Shown here piece after piece: positions 1 to 7,347 of a stretch of 15,430 nucleotides of DNA. Below the pieces are notes generated by a model. The model was not told the origin of the DNA. It saw only the letters and a list, made by a program, of their open reading frames with translations, and ran no database searches. The stretch is taken from contig JAZMZK010000100.1 in assembly GCA_045585955.1 (NCBI GenBank), positions 1 to 15,430 of the forward strand, in the 5' to 3' direction. Made by a program: the position numbers and the translations under genes. The DNA comes from SIG78 sp045585955 (GTDB taxonomy: Bacteria; Verrucomicrobiota; Lentisphaeria; Victivallales; Victivallaceae). Positions within the stretch are counted from its first letter, which is position 1. Every line of letters begins with the position of its first letter.

Positions 1-71
1 CAACATAATGAAAGTAAAGATTTTTTAACCGATGGAAACTCTTTAAACCTTAACCAAAGAAGGGGAAAATT

Positions 72-893
72 ATGAAAAAGAGTATGAGTCATGAATCCGC
101 TGCCCATGGGCAGGTGAAGCATTCCTGCTTCACCTTAATTAAACTCCTCGTAGTGATCGCCATTATTGCGATTCTGGCAGCCATGCTGCTGCCGGCGTTA
201 TCAGCGGCAAGAGAACGGGCGAAAGCCGCCAACTGCACGGGGAATTTGAAGCAGCTTGGTATATCCGGCACAATGTACCGGGGAGAAAATGCCGGATTTT
301 TCAATCTGGTAAAAGGTTTGCTTAACAGCGGCGGAGCGGCTACTTGCACCTGGCCGTGGTATTTTATGAAAAACTATGTGCCAAGCGATGTCAATGGAGC
401 AAGTACTTTGAATTGTCCCACCAGTGTAGTTGGTAAACAAGCCGGAACCCAGAATATTTTAGGCGAACAATCTTCCCAAGCATACGGTATGAATTATGGT
501 GGTTTGTGTGCTGTTTTTACCGCCGCATCTCCCGGTTCACCTGATGTGAAAAGCTCGCTTAATGAAAGTGCGCTGCAAGTGCCGGATGCTACGATCTATG
601 CCGGGGATTGCCAGCTGGCAAGCAAACATACCGATGTTGGGCATTATCAGATGGCTACCTACAAATCCAGCGGTAACGGTGTCGGGCAGATCGTTGCTGT
701 ACACAATGGCTATGCCAATGTGGTAATGGCAGATGGCCATGTGGCTCTTGTAAAAGGTGATGTGGAAGCCGGCTGGACATATCCTCATTGCTATAACTAT
801 ACCGGAACCATCGGCAGCAACGCCCAGTTTACCGCAACCAGAAGCAGTTATTTTAACGGAAAATCCTCAAACCGTTCCGGCAAGATCCAGTAA
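72..893 (+). CDS. Secreted type II/IV pseudopilin-like protein, H-X9-DG family
   Basis: The protein is 273 aa. Residues 19-45 form the prepilin N-terminal methylation segment: CFTLIKLLVVIAIIAILA followed by a Leu/Ala-rich helix and an Arg/Lys-rich turn. The C-terminal part contains H211 and D221-G222 separated by nine residues, the H-X9-DG signature of secreted pseudopilin-like proteins that are expanded in Lentisphaerae, Planctomycetes and Verrucomicrobia. Such proteins are processed by a prepilin peptidase and placed at the cell envelope; the role of individual members is unknown. The start is backed by AGGGG at 61-65, seven bases upstream. Two oddities: the residue before the expected cleavage point is Cys19 rather than Gly, and the usual Glu at mature position 5 is Lys24. 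It heads a run of secreted carbohydrate-active genes with a 9-base gap to the next, so a surface role in polysaccharide binding or processing is inferred. Confidence 0.85.
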   Translation: MKKSMSHESAAHGQVKHSCFTLIKLLVVIAIIAILAAMLLPALSAARERAKAANCTGNLKQLGISGTMYRGENAGFFNLVKGLLNSGGAATCTWPWYFMKNYVPSDVNGASTLNCPTSVVGKQAGTQNILGEQSSQAYGMNYGGLCAVFTAASPGSPDVKSSLNESALQVPDATIYAGDCQLASKHTDVGHYQMATYKSSGNGVGQIVAVHNGYANVVMADGHVALVKGDVEAGWTYPHCYNYTGTIGSNAQFTATRSSYFNGKSSNRSGKIQ

Positions 894-902
894 GTATAGA
901 GT

Positions 903-1700
903 ATGTTGAGAAATTTTTCAAGTATATTATTTGCCGGGTGTCTGGTATTGGGGTGCAGTTGTTGCGCTGAAACTTCTTCCGTACCTTTCAAGCAAGTTTG
1001 GCGTACCGAAAAGCCCTTTACGCTTACTTGCGGCGATTACTCAATAACCACCGGCAAGCGTTTCAACGGCAAAGTTGCCGGATTGGCGTTTGGCGGTAAG
1101 GAGCTTTGGGTAACTGCCGGAACCACCCAGCTGGGTACGCTTTATGAAGCTCCATTTCCAAAAGACAAGTTTGCTCAATACACCATAACAGTCGATGGCG
1201 AAGTACCGGCGTTTGTCGATGGCGATATAATTGGCAAAAAAATCGAACTCCGCCGCAGTTCCGACTATGGCGACCTTAAACTTTTTGATCATTATACGCT
1301 TACGCCGGAAGGTCTGACCTGGAGTGTCCGTTACAAGATTGTATCCGAAAAGCACAAAGCCAAATACTTTTATTTGTTCACTATGCCGTGGAGCAATAAG
1401 TTTACTGAATATACTTACTGGAAGAACGATATTCAAAAATCCGGCAAATTGCTCAATAAAAAAGCGTGGCTGATCTGCGATGATCTGGATAAACTTTCCA
1501 TGTATTCGCCGGAGTTAAAAGTTAATGTTGTTACGGAAGTTGAGGACAATATCCCCACCGAAAGCCGTCGGCACACTTTGTGGGATCTGCCCCATTTCCA
1601 CAAATACTTTCTGTTCCACGCCAAACCGGAGTGGAAAGCGGGGTACGAGTCGCCGACCTATACGGTCAGGATCAAAGCTTGTAAAGCCGATAAAAATTGA
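903..1700 (+). CDS. Secreted beta-sandwich protein, paralog 1 (unknown function)
   Basis: I do not recognise a named family. The 265-aa protein starts with a short hydrophobic signal region. Cys13 (in LFAGC) and Cys18 (in LVLGC) are both possible lipobox cysteines, so it may be a lipoprotein. The rest looks all-beta: GDYSITTG near 44, VDGE near 97, LTPEGLTWS at 133-141, YFYLFTMPWSNKFTEY at 155-170, HTLWDLPHFHKYFLFH at 224-239 and YESPTYTVRI at 248-257. All these blocks recur in the genes at 1742 and 5330, so the three form a local paralogous family. Spacing of the blocks resembles a mutarotase-like sandwich, and part of it can be lined up by eye with residues about 260-330 of the large hydrolase-like protein downstream. 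The Shine-Dalgarno before 903 is weak. No catalytic residues can be named; a ligand-binding or accessory role is a guess. Confidence 0.85.
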   Translation: MLRNFSSILFAGCLVLGCSCCAETSSVPFKQVWRTEKPFTLTCGDYSITTGKRFNGKVAGLAFGGKELWVTAGTTQLGTLYEAPFPKDKFAQYTITVDGEVPAFVDGDIIGKKIELRRSSDYGDLKLFDHYTLTPEGLTWSVRYKIVSEKHKAKYFYLFTMPWSNKFTEYTYWKNDIQKSGKLLNKKAWLICDDLDKLSMYSPELKVNVVTEVEDNIPTESRRHTLWDLPHFHKYFLFHAKPEWKAGYESPTYTVRIKACKADKN

Positions 1701-1741
1701 TTTATTGAAAAAATAATTATAAAATAAAAAGGAGAAAAACC

Positions 1742-2557
1742 ATGTTAAAACAACTCACTCTTACAGTAACTGCGGTGTTTTGCGCTGCGGCAATGGCAGC
1801 AGAAACTGCTTCGGCAGCTCAAACTTTGCCCCAACAGGGCTATGTAACCATTGCCAGCGGCGATTATACGGTTACTTTTATGCCCAAAAGCAACTACCGC
1901 ATAAGCGGCTTGGCTTATCAGAACAAGGAGCTTTTTATCAGCCGGGGTGCTCCCTCCGGAACCAACATCGTTCCGGCAGCGGCGGAAAAACTTATTTCTG
2001 CCAAACTTACGGTGGACGATCAGGTTCCGGTCAAAGTAACTTACGCTCCCGTAAAGGGCAATAAAGTCGTTTTGGAACGGGAAGCGCTTTTCGGTGATGT
2101 AAAGTTGAGCGTAAAATACACTCTCACGCCCGCCGGATTGACCTGGAGTTGTAAATATAAGCTGGAAACAGCCGCCAAAAAGCCCAGCTATTTTTATTTG
2201 AACACTATGACTTGGAGCAACAAGTTTGACGAATATTTTTTCAGCAATAAAGGTGTAAAAAAGTCCGGCAAACTCACCAGCTCCGGTGGTTGGGTGATCA
2301 ATAGCGATGTGGAATATATGGCGGTGTATGACTCCAAGCGTAAAGTGGCGGCGGTTACAAAATTTGTTACTCCCATACCTGGCGAAATGCGCAAAAGTTC
2401 CATCTGGGATCACAAAGCGTATCACAAATACTTTTTGATGCATAAGCGGCCGGATTGGAAAGCCGGGTATGAATCTCCGGAGTATGTTATAGCTTTCAGC
2501 GCAGTAAATGCTGAACCCGGCGAGTGGCAGAAAAAAGTTGAAGATTCTGTAAAATAA
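1742..2557 (+). CDS. Secreted beta-sandwich protein, paralog 2 (unknown function)
   Basis: The 271-aa protein has a clear Sec signal peptide (MLKQLTLTVTAVFCAAAMAA, cleavage probably after the Ala-rich stretch near 20-26). The mature part repeats the blocks of the preceding gene: SGDYTVTF at 39-46, GLAYQNKELF at 56-65, LTPAGLTWS at 128-136, YFYLNTMTWSNKFDEY at 150-165, SGKL at 175-178, SIWDHKAYHKYFLMH at 220-234 and YESPEYVIAF at 243-252. It therefore belongs to the same family and is closer to paralog 1 than to the copy at 5330. It lacks an obvious lipobox, so it is likely periplasmic or exported rather than lipid-anchored. An AAGGAG at 1729-1734 sits seven bases before the ATG, the best ribosome binding site in this part of the locus. 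The large hydrolase-like gene follows after 11 bases. Confidence 0.87.
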   Translation: MLKQLTLTVTAVFCAAAMAAETASAAQTLPQQGYVTIASGDYTVTFMPKSNYRISGLAYQNKELFISRGAPSGTNIVPAAAEKLISAKLTVDDQVPVKVTYAPVKGNKVVLEREALFGDVKLSVKYTLTPAGLTWSCKYKLETAAKKPSYFYLNTMTWSNKFDEYFFSNKGVKKSGKLTSSGGWVINSDVEYMAVYDSKRKVAAVTKFVTPIPGEMRKSSIWDHKAYHKYFLMHKRPDWKAGYESPEYVIAFSAVNAEPGEWQKKVEDSVK

Positions 2558-2568
2558 AGGTCGTTTTT

Positions 2569-5325
2569 ATGAAGTTGAAACTTTTTTTACCCGCAATGCT
2601 GATTGCCGCTTCGGCAATGGCAAATGCTGTTCAGCCGATCGTTTTTGACTTTGAAAGCAATAACCCCAATCATGTGGACGATAACCCTTACGAAGGCAGC
2701 AAGTGTTACAAGTTTGCCGGGGTGGGCAAATACGCTATCCGCAAACTTCCGTTGAAACTGCAAGTTGGTGTAACTTACAAACTCTCCTTGCAGCTCCGCA
2801 AAGATATCTGCCCCCAGAGCGTAGCTAAAAAAATGGACTTTGTGGTTGGTGCATATATCAACGGCAGCAAAAAATTTACCGTTTATACTGCCGGCGGCAG
2901 CACGGTTCTGGGCGATGGCAAGTGGAACACTGTAACCAGAAAATTCAAAGTCCCAGCCGATGGCGGCAACTGTTCGCTGATGGTTTACAACCGTACTGAT
3001 ATAGATTTTTATATCGACAGTGTAAAAATCGTGCCGCTGGATGCCAAGGCAGCTCAAGCCGCCGCGGTCGAAGCTAAAGCCGAAGCCTCCGGCGTAAAGA
3101 AAGTGGTGCGTCCTCTGCCGCCCATAACTGATGAAGATGCCGCCCAGGAAGATTGGGCGACCAACCGCCGGGGCATTGAGGCGTTGGATGATGACTTTAT
3201 CCTGCCGCCGTTTTCGCCCGTAAAGTGGCAGAACAATACCGCTTCGGTCTGGGGCAGGGATTACACATTCAACAAATTCGGTTTGCTGGATGATGTCAAA
3301 GTTTTGAACAGCGATTTTCTTGCCGGAGCTATGGAGTTTTCCGCCAAAGTCAACGGCAAAGTTGTAACCTTCAAGCCCGATAATCAAGTTTTACTGCGTA
3401 AAAAAAAGGGCGTGGTGGAGCTTTTCAGCCGGGCAACCAGTCCGGATTTGGATATTGAGGTAAGAACCACCACCGAATATGACGGCATGATCAAGGTGGA
3501 TTTTACCTTTGTGCCTAAAGGTACGGTGGAAGTGGAAAACTTTAACTACTCCATACCTTACCCTGAAAAATATGCAGAGTTTATTCACTACACCGGTGCC
3601 CGGGAAGGGGGCTGGTCACTTAATGTGCCCCGCTTGAGCAATACCCGCAGATTGCCTGCTGGCGAGGGTGTGGTCTGGGAATCGCCGTTTAAAATTCTGG
3701 TGTGGCTGGGCAGTTACGACCGGGGCTTACTCTGGTTCTGCGAATCCGAACAATACTGGAGCCCCCACGACCGCAAAGCCCGCAAGAATGGCTTGAAAGT
3801 CGTTCGTAATAATGGAACAGTCAAACTGGTGGTCACGCCGGTTTCCGCTCCCCGTTTGTTCAGCAAATGCACCACTTACACCTTTGGTTTGATGGCGACC
3901 CCGGTACGCCCCCGCACCCCCGGCTGGCGGTTGACCGATATGAATTACGAATACTTTGCCAAAACCGCCAAACGCAAGTATGGGGCTGATACTCCTGTGA
4001 TTTACAGCTCCGGCAGCTACGACTTTACCCCTCCGGCAACCACCAACCCCGCAGCGGTATCGTTTTATCCGAGAATTTACAATAAAGAGGCCTACAAAAA
4101 CCGGGTGGATAACGCCCACCAAAACGGTGCAGTTTTTGCCTTGTATATCGATCCGATATTGTTCAATTTGGGTATCTACAAAGATATGGCAAGCTACAAC
4201 AATAAAGGTTGGGACCCCACCAACGACAACGCTGACGGCAAAGATGTGAAGATCGACGCACCTTTCCAGTGGGAATCTCCGGAAAAGAAACGCTTTTTTG
4301 CCGAATGGCGTAAAGAACCCCTTGCCACCGCGCCTTACAGCAAAAATAAGGGCGAGCGGCAGTTCCAGGTAGGTTTGGGCAGCCGTTATCAGGACTTCTT
4401 CTGCTACCTTATGGAAAAACACGCCGAACTTGGTTGCGACGGCATTGCCAATCTTGACGAATGGGGCCCCGTGCCGGACAGCAATCCCCGCCACGATATG
4501 GGCTACTATGACCGTGATGGCAAGCGTTACCCGGAATATGACTGGTTCGGCAGACGGGATTTCCTTAAACGCATGTGTGCTGTGTTCTACAAAAAGCATG
4601 GCAGATTACCCATTATGCGGGTGCATCTGGCGGCAACGCTGGTGGTGCCGATTGCCAGTTTTTGCGACAGTGTGGTCACCGGCGAAAACATCAACTCTGC
4701 ATACTTCAACGGCAAAAGTTTGATGGATAAATACACCGTAAACGGTAAGGAGATACTTGCAAGTTTGGATGAAGGCGGGAAAGACTTTCTCTATTACGCC
4801 TCCACTCCCGACCGTTGGGCGATCGAATACGGCGGGCAGGCATTCGGCTGGAATGTTTGCGTAATGAGCAACCTGACCAAAAGCCCCAGGATCGACAAAA
4901 AGTACGCCTCCAGCAGCGAAGGCACCCGGGATTACCTTGCCATGTGTATAACACACGACAACACCCTGTGGCCGGTTTTCTGCAAAGCCGATGAAGCATA
5001 TAAATATATGAAAATCAAGCAGGATTTCGGGATCGGCGATAAGGCTGTGAAGTTCTATCCCTATTGGGGCAATGTTCACCCGGTAACCGTAAGCGGCAGC
5101 GAGTGCTATGCTGTAACTTGGGCTAATAAAGGTAAATACCTTGTGGCAGTAAGCAACCTTTCGCTGAAAAATCAGACTTTGAGTGTCAAGCTTAATAAGG
5201 AGTTTTTCTCCGGCAAAGTAAAAGTGGTTGATGCTGAAACCAAAGCTGCTGTAAATGTGCAAAACAACGGCTGGAGCGTTGATATACCCCGGCGTAACTA
5301 TAAACTCTATTTGATTGAAAAGTAA
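2569..5325 (+). CDS. Large secreted glycoside-hydrolase-like protein (GH123/DUF6067-like)
   Basis: This 918-aa protein has a signal peptide (1-20, ending AMANA). Residues about 23-157 look like a carbohydrate-binding sandwich (VFDFES start, YKLSLQLRKD, DFYIDSVKIVPLD end). An Ala/Lys/Glu-rich linker follows at about 158-180. A second large beta-sandwich spans about 205-450 and ends YTFGLMATPVRPRTP, which recalls the N-terminal domain of GH123/DUF6067-type proteins. Residues about 455-830 look like a TIM-barrel, with acidic candidates D630-E631 in IANLDEWGP and E706 in VVTGENIN. A C-terminal sandwich of about 835-918 ends the protein. The architecture fits an extracellular or periplasmic glycosidase, but substrate and catalytic residues are not established here. 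It is translationally close to its neighbours, 11 bases after one sandwich paralog and 4 bases before another. Family assignment is from memory of motif patterns and is moderate; that it is a secreted multidomain carbohydrate-active enzyme is more secure. Confidence 0.85.
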   Translation: MKLKLFLPAMLIAASAMANAVQPIVFDFESNNPNHVDDNPYEGSKCYKFAGVGKYAIRKLPLKLQVGVTYKLSLQLRKDICPQSVAKKMDFVVGAYINGSKKFTVYTAGGSTVLGDGKWNTVTRKFKVPADGGNCSLMVYNRTDIDFYIDSVKIVPLDAKAAQAAAVEAKAEASGVKKVVRPLPPITDEDAAQEDWATNRRGIEALDDDFILPPFSPVKWQNNTASVWGRDYTFNKFGLLDDVKVLNSDFLAGAMEFSAKVNGKVVTFKPDNQVLLRKKKGVVELFSRATSPDLDIEVRTTTEYDGMIKVDFTFVPKGTVEVENFNYSIPYPEKYAEFIHYTGAREGGWSLNVPRLSNTRRLPAGEGVVWESPFKILVWLGSYDRGLLWFCESEQYWSPHDRKARKNGLKVVRNNGTVKLVVTPVSAPRLFSKCTTYTFGLMATPVRPRTPGWRLTDMNYEYFAKTAKRKYGADTPVIYSSGSYDFTPPATTNPAAVSFYPRIYNKEAYKNRVDNAHQNGAVFALYIDPILFNLGIYKDMASYNNKGWDPTNDNADGKDVKIDAPFQWESPEKKRFFAEWRKEPLATAPYSKNKGERQFQVGLGSRYQDFFCYLMEKHAELGCDGIANLDEWGPVPDSNPRHDMGYYDRDGKRYPEYDWFGRRDFLKRMCAVFYKKHGRLPIMRVHLAATLVVPIASFCDSVVTGENINSAYFNGKSLMDKYTVNGKEILASLDEGGKDFLYYASTPDRWAIEYGGQAFGWNVCVMSNLTKSPRIDKKYASSSEGTRDYLAMCITHDNTLWPVFCKADEAYKYMKIKQDFGIGDKAVKFYPYWGNVHPVTVSGSECYAVTWANKGKYLVAVSNLSLKNQTLSVKLNKEFFSGKVKVVDAETKAAVNVQNNGWSVDIPRRNYKLYLIEK

Positions 5326-5329
5326 AAAT

Positions 5330-6226
5330 ATGTTGAAAAATCTGTTAGTTTTGTTGACCGTTATTTCCGGCATGGGTGCCGGAGCATATGAGTATTTTCT
5401 GGAAAGCGGCGATTACCGCATCCGGATCAATGAAAAATATAAACACACTATCCGGGAAGTGGTTTGGAAAAAGCATGTGCTTGCCACACAAACCGGCTAC
5501 TACGGAGCTATCTTGTGTCCGGCTTCCGGTAAATATATCGGGGCAGGGCACAAAGAAGGCGGTGCGGAAAAACTTTTGAGTGTTAAAGTTACTTGCGATG
5601 GTAAAGAGGTAACACCCGCAGCCAAGGCGGTTTTCAAAGGTTCCAAAGTAACTGTGGAAAAACTTTCCATGTTTGACAAACTTCTGTTCCGGGTATTGCT
5701 GGAAGTTACCCCCGAAGGCTTGGTGGAAACCAAACGCTTTGTGGCAACCGCCGATCAGAAAGTGCATCTCTATTACGCCCACATCTACTGTTTCGGCAAA
5801 GGTTTTACCGATTACTATGCTTTAAGCGACAAGGGCAAAGTCATTGCCGGAAAGTTTGAACTCCCCCGCGATAACCCCAAAAGCCGCAAAACGGCGTGGA
5901 AAGTCAACAGCAATGTCAAATATGTTGCTGAATATGATGCAGCAAAAAAAATCGGCGTAATGCTCTGGTATCCGGAAATCATCAAAGGCGCCTCCCGCAA
6001 AGCCACTATCTGGGAGTGCCCGTGGGCTTATATGAAGTTTTACATGATGACTGCGCTGCCGAAAAATATCCCTTCTGCTTGGGAGTCACCGACTTATACT
6101 GTGATTTTGCGGGGCTTGGAAGTTCCCACGCTGGCAGAGTTTCCCGCCGCAGTGCAGAAAGAAGCTGCCGCCGCAGAAAAAATCAAATTTACTGAATTAA
6201 CCAAACCGGTCATGCCGGAAAAATAA
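5330..6226 (+). CDS. Secreted beta-sandwich protein, paralog 3 (unknown function)
   Basis: I start this gene at ATG 5330, giving 298 aa, rather than at the in-frame TTG at 5315. The ATG lies four bases after the stop of the preceding gene and begins a compact signal peptide (MLKNLLVLLTVISGMGAGA, cleavage near 19). No strong Shine-Dalgarno is present, so translational coupling is likely. The family blocks are present but diverged: SGDYRIRI at 26-33, VTPEGLVET at 126-134, HLYYAHIYCFGKGFTDYYA at 146-164, TIWECPWAYMKFYMM at 226-240 and WESPTYTVIL at 251-260. The Trp-Ser-Asn-Lys-Phe core of the other two is replaced by Phe-Gly-Lys-Gly-Phe. A tail of about 35 residues rich in Ala, Glu and Lys (264-298) is absent from the others. 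It is thus an older duplicate, placed on the far side of the hydrolase-like gene. Confidence 0.85.
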   Translation: MLKNLLVLLTVISGMGAGAYEYFLESGDYRIRINEKYKHTIREVVWKKHVLATQTGYYGAILCPASGKYIGAGHKEGGAEKLLSVKVTCDGKEVTPAAKAVFKGSKVTVEKLSMFDKLLFRVLLEVTPEGLVETKRFVATADQKVHLYYAHIYCFGKGFTDYYALSDKGKVIAGKFELPRDNPKSRKTAWKVNSNVKYVAEYDAAKKIGVMLWYPEIIKGASRKATIWECPWAYMKFYMMTALPKNIPSAWESPTYTVILRGLEVPTLAEFPAAVQKEAAAAEKIKFTELTKPVMPEK

Positions 6227-6244
6227 ATATAAAGAGAGAGAATT

Positions 6245-7333
6245 ATGGCAAACGATCAATACCAGATCAAGCAGTTGGATTCTTACAGCGTCTTTCTGCC
6301 GCCGGTCGGTCACAGCGACAGTCCTGCTGCTATGGCACGGCGCCAAGCCCGTGAAGAAGCTAACAACACCTATGTAAAAGAAAATGTTGCTGAAGAGGTC
6401 AAGGGGCAGATCACCGGCAGTTTTATCTACGCCCACCCGCCGAACTATCGTGGTGCCGAAGCGGTTACTTATACAGAAAAGGATTGGAAGCGGGAACTAT
6501 CCCGGTTGAAAGGTTTCGGCATCGATACAGTTATCTATCAGGCTTCGGTCTGGGATGAATTGCATGAGTGCTATTACAAAAGCGAACTCTTTAAGGATTA
6601 CAAATTCTTCAATGTCGTTGAGCCCATGCTGGCGGCGGCAAATGATCTCGGATTGACCATTTTTCTTGGGGCAGTAGGTTCTGTGACCTGCTGGCACGAT
6701 AAGCTAAACAGTCAGATCATTGATGGCGAAGTGGCTAAACAGATCGGCTGTTTTGATGAGTTGTGCAAGAGTTTTGCCGGGGGATTCCACGGTATATATT
6801 TTTCGCCCGAATCCACTTATCCCGGGTACCGTGATGCCTCGCTGGAAAACTTTCTCGGCGACCTTTACGGCAGATTTTTCAACGAGATCCGCTCCCGCAA
6901 CGATCAGCTCAAGATCATGATGAGCCCCGCCACATTCTATCACGCCGGTAAGATGGACGATATGAAAGGCGCCTGGCTTGCCATGTTCAGCAAAGCTCAC
7001 CCCGATATCCTTGCTCCGCAGGATTCCATTGGCTGCGGCTGTATTACGCTGGATAAGCAAATTGAAGCCTTGAAGATCTGGCGGAGTATCTGCGACGAAG
7101 CCAACATCGAATTCTGGAGCAATGTGGAAGTTTTTGAGTGCTGTGCACCTTATATCGACGAAACATCCCGCCGCATTGCCCAGCACGACCGGGTGGTGGC
7201 ACAGATAAATAACGCTGCACCTTATGTCAGCAAATTCATCACCTGGGAACTGCTTTATTACGGCAACCCCATGTATCCCCGTTCCGGCGGCAAGTTGAGT
7301 CCCCGCTGGTTTGGCGGAGCTGAAGTTGATTGA
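6245..7333 (+). CDS. DUF4434-type TIM-barrel protein, predicted cytoplasmic
   Basis: The 362-aa product matches the pattern of DUF4434 proteins, which are glycosidase-like TIM barrels. Residues 55-62 (QITGSFIY) form the first strand. W81 and E84 lie in the WKRELSRLKGFGIDTVIYQ helix-strand (81-99). FHGIYFSPES (181-190, E189) recalls the usual barrel-strand acid motif, WSNVEVFE (291-298) is a later strand, and FITWELLYYGNP (331-342) closes the fold. No signal peptide is visible: the N-terminus is polar and charged for about 54 residues before the barrel, unlike every other carbohydrate-active gene here. That suggests it acts inside the cell on an imported product, or that the gene's targeting is unusual. 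AGAGAGA at 6233-6239 gives a purine-rich ribosome binding site. Gaps of 18 bases upstream and 14 downstream place it in the same operon. Substrate unknown. Confidence 0.85.
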   Translation: MANDQYQIKQLDSYSVFLPPVGHSDSPAAMARRQAREEANNTYVKENVAEEVKGQITGSFIYAHPPNYRGAEAVTYTEKDWKRELSRLKGFGIDTVIYQASVWDELHECYYKSELFKDYKFFNVVEPMLAAANDLGLTIFLGAVGSVTCWHDKLNSQIIDGEVAKQIGCFDELCKSFAGGFHGIYFSPESTYPGYRDASLENFLGDLYGRFFNEIRSRNDQLKIMMSPATFYHAGKMDDMKGAWLAMFSKAHPDILAPQDSIGCGCITLDKQIEALKIWRSICDEANIEFWSNVEVFECCAPYIDETSRRIAQHDRVVAQINNAAPYVSKFITWELLYYGNPMYPRSGGKLSPRWFGGAEVD

Positions 7334-7347
7334 GGCGCGTTTATTTT

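Noticed and set aside
1..71. Possible promoter or leader of the operon
   Set aside because: Only 71 bases precede the first gene, and no clear -10/-35 pair or structured element is visible; the promoter may lie outside the window.
1697..1725. Promoter-like TTGATT and TAAAAT, 17 bases apart, before the second sandwich paralog
   Set aside because: The region is simply A/T-rich, and a start from it would fall within the Shine-Dalgarno, leaving almost no leader.
3727..4599. 290-codon - strand frame inside the hydrolase-like gene, and similar long - frames at 1745-2443, 2587-3387, 4606-5373 and 10725-11486
   Set aside because: All lie inside well-supported + strand genes, lack ribosome sites and show low-complexity, non-family sequence.
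5315..5329. TTG start for the third sandwich paralog
   Set aside because: ATG 5330 begins directly at a well-formed signal peptide and is four bases after the preceding stop; the TTG would add five residues and overlap the upstream gene.
7330..7347. TTG start for the first deacetylase
   Set aside because: The paralog at 9003 starts at MKKQL, matching ATG 7348; the TTG overlaps the preceding stop codon.
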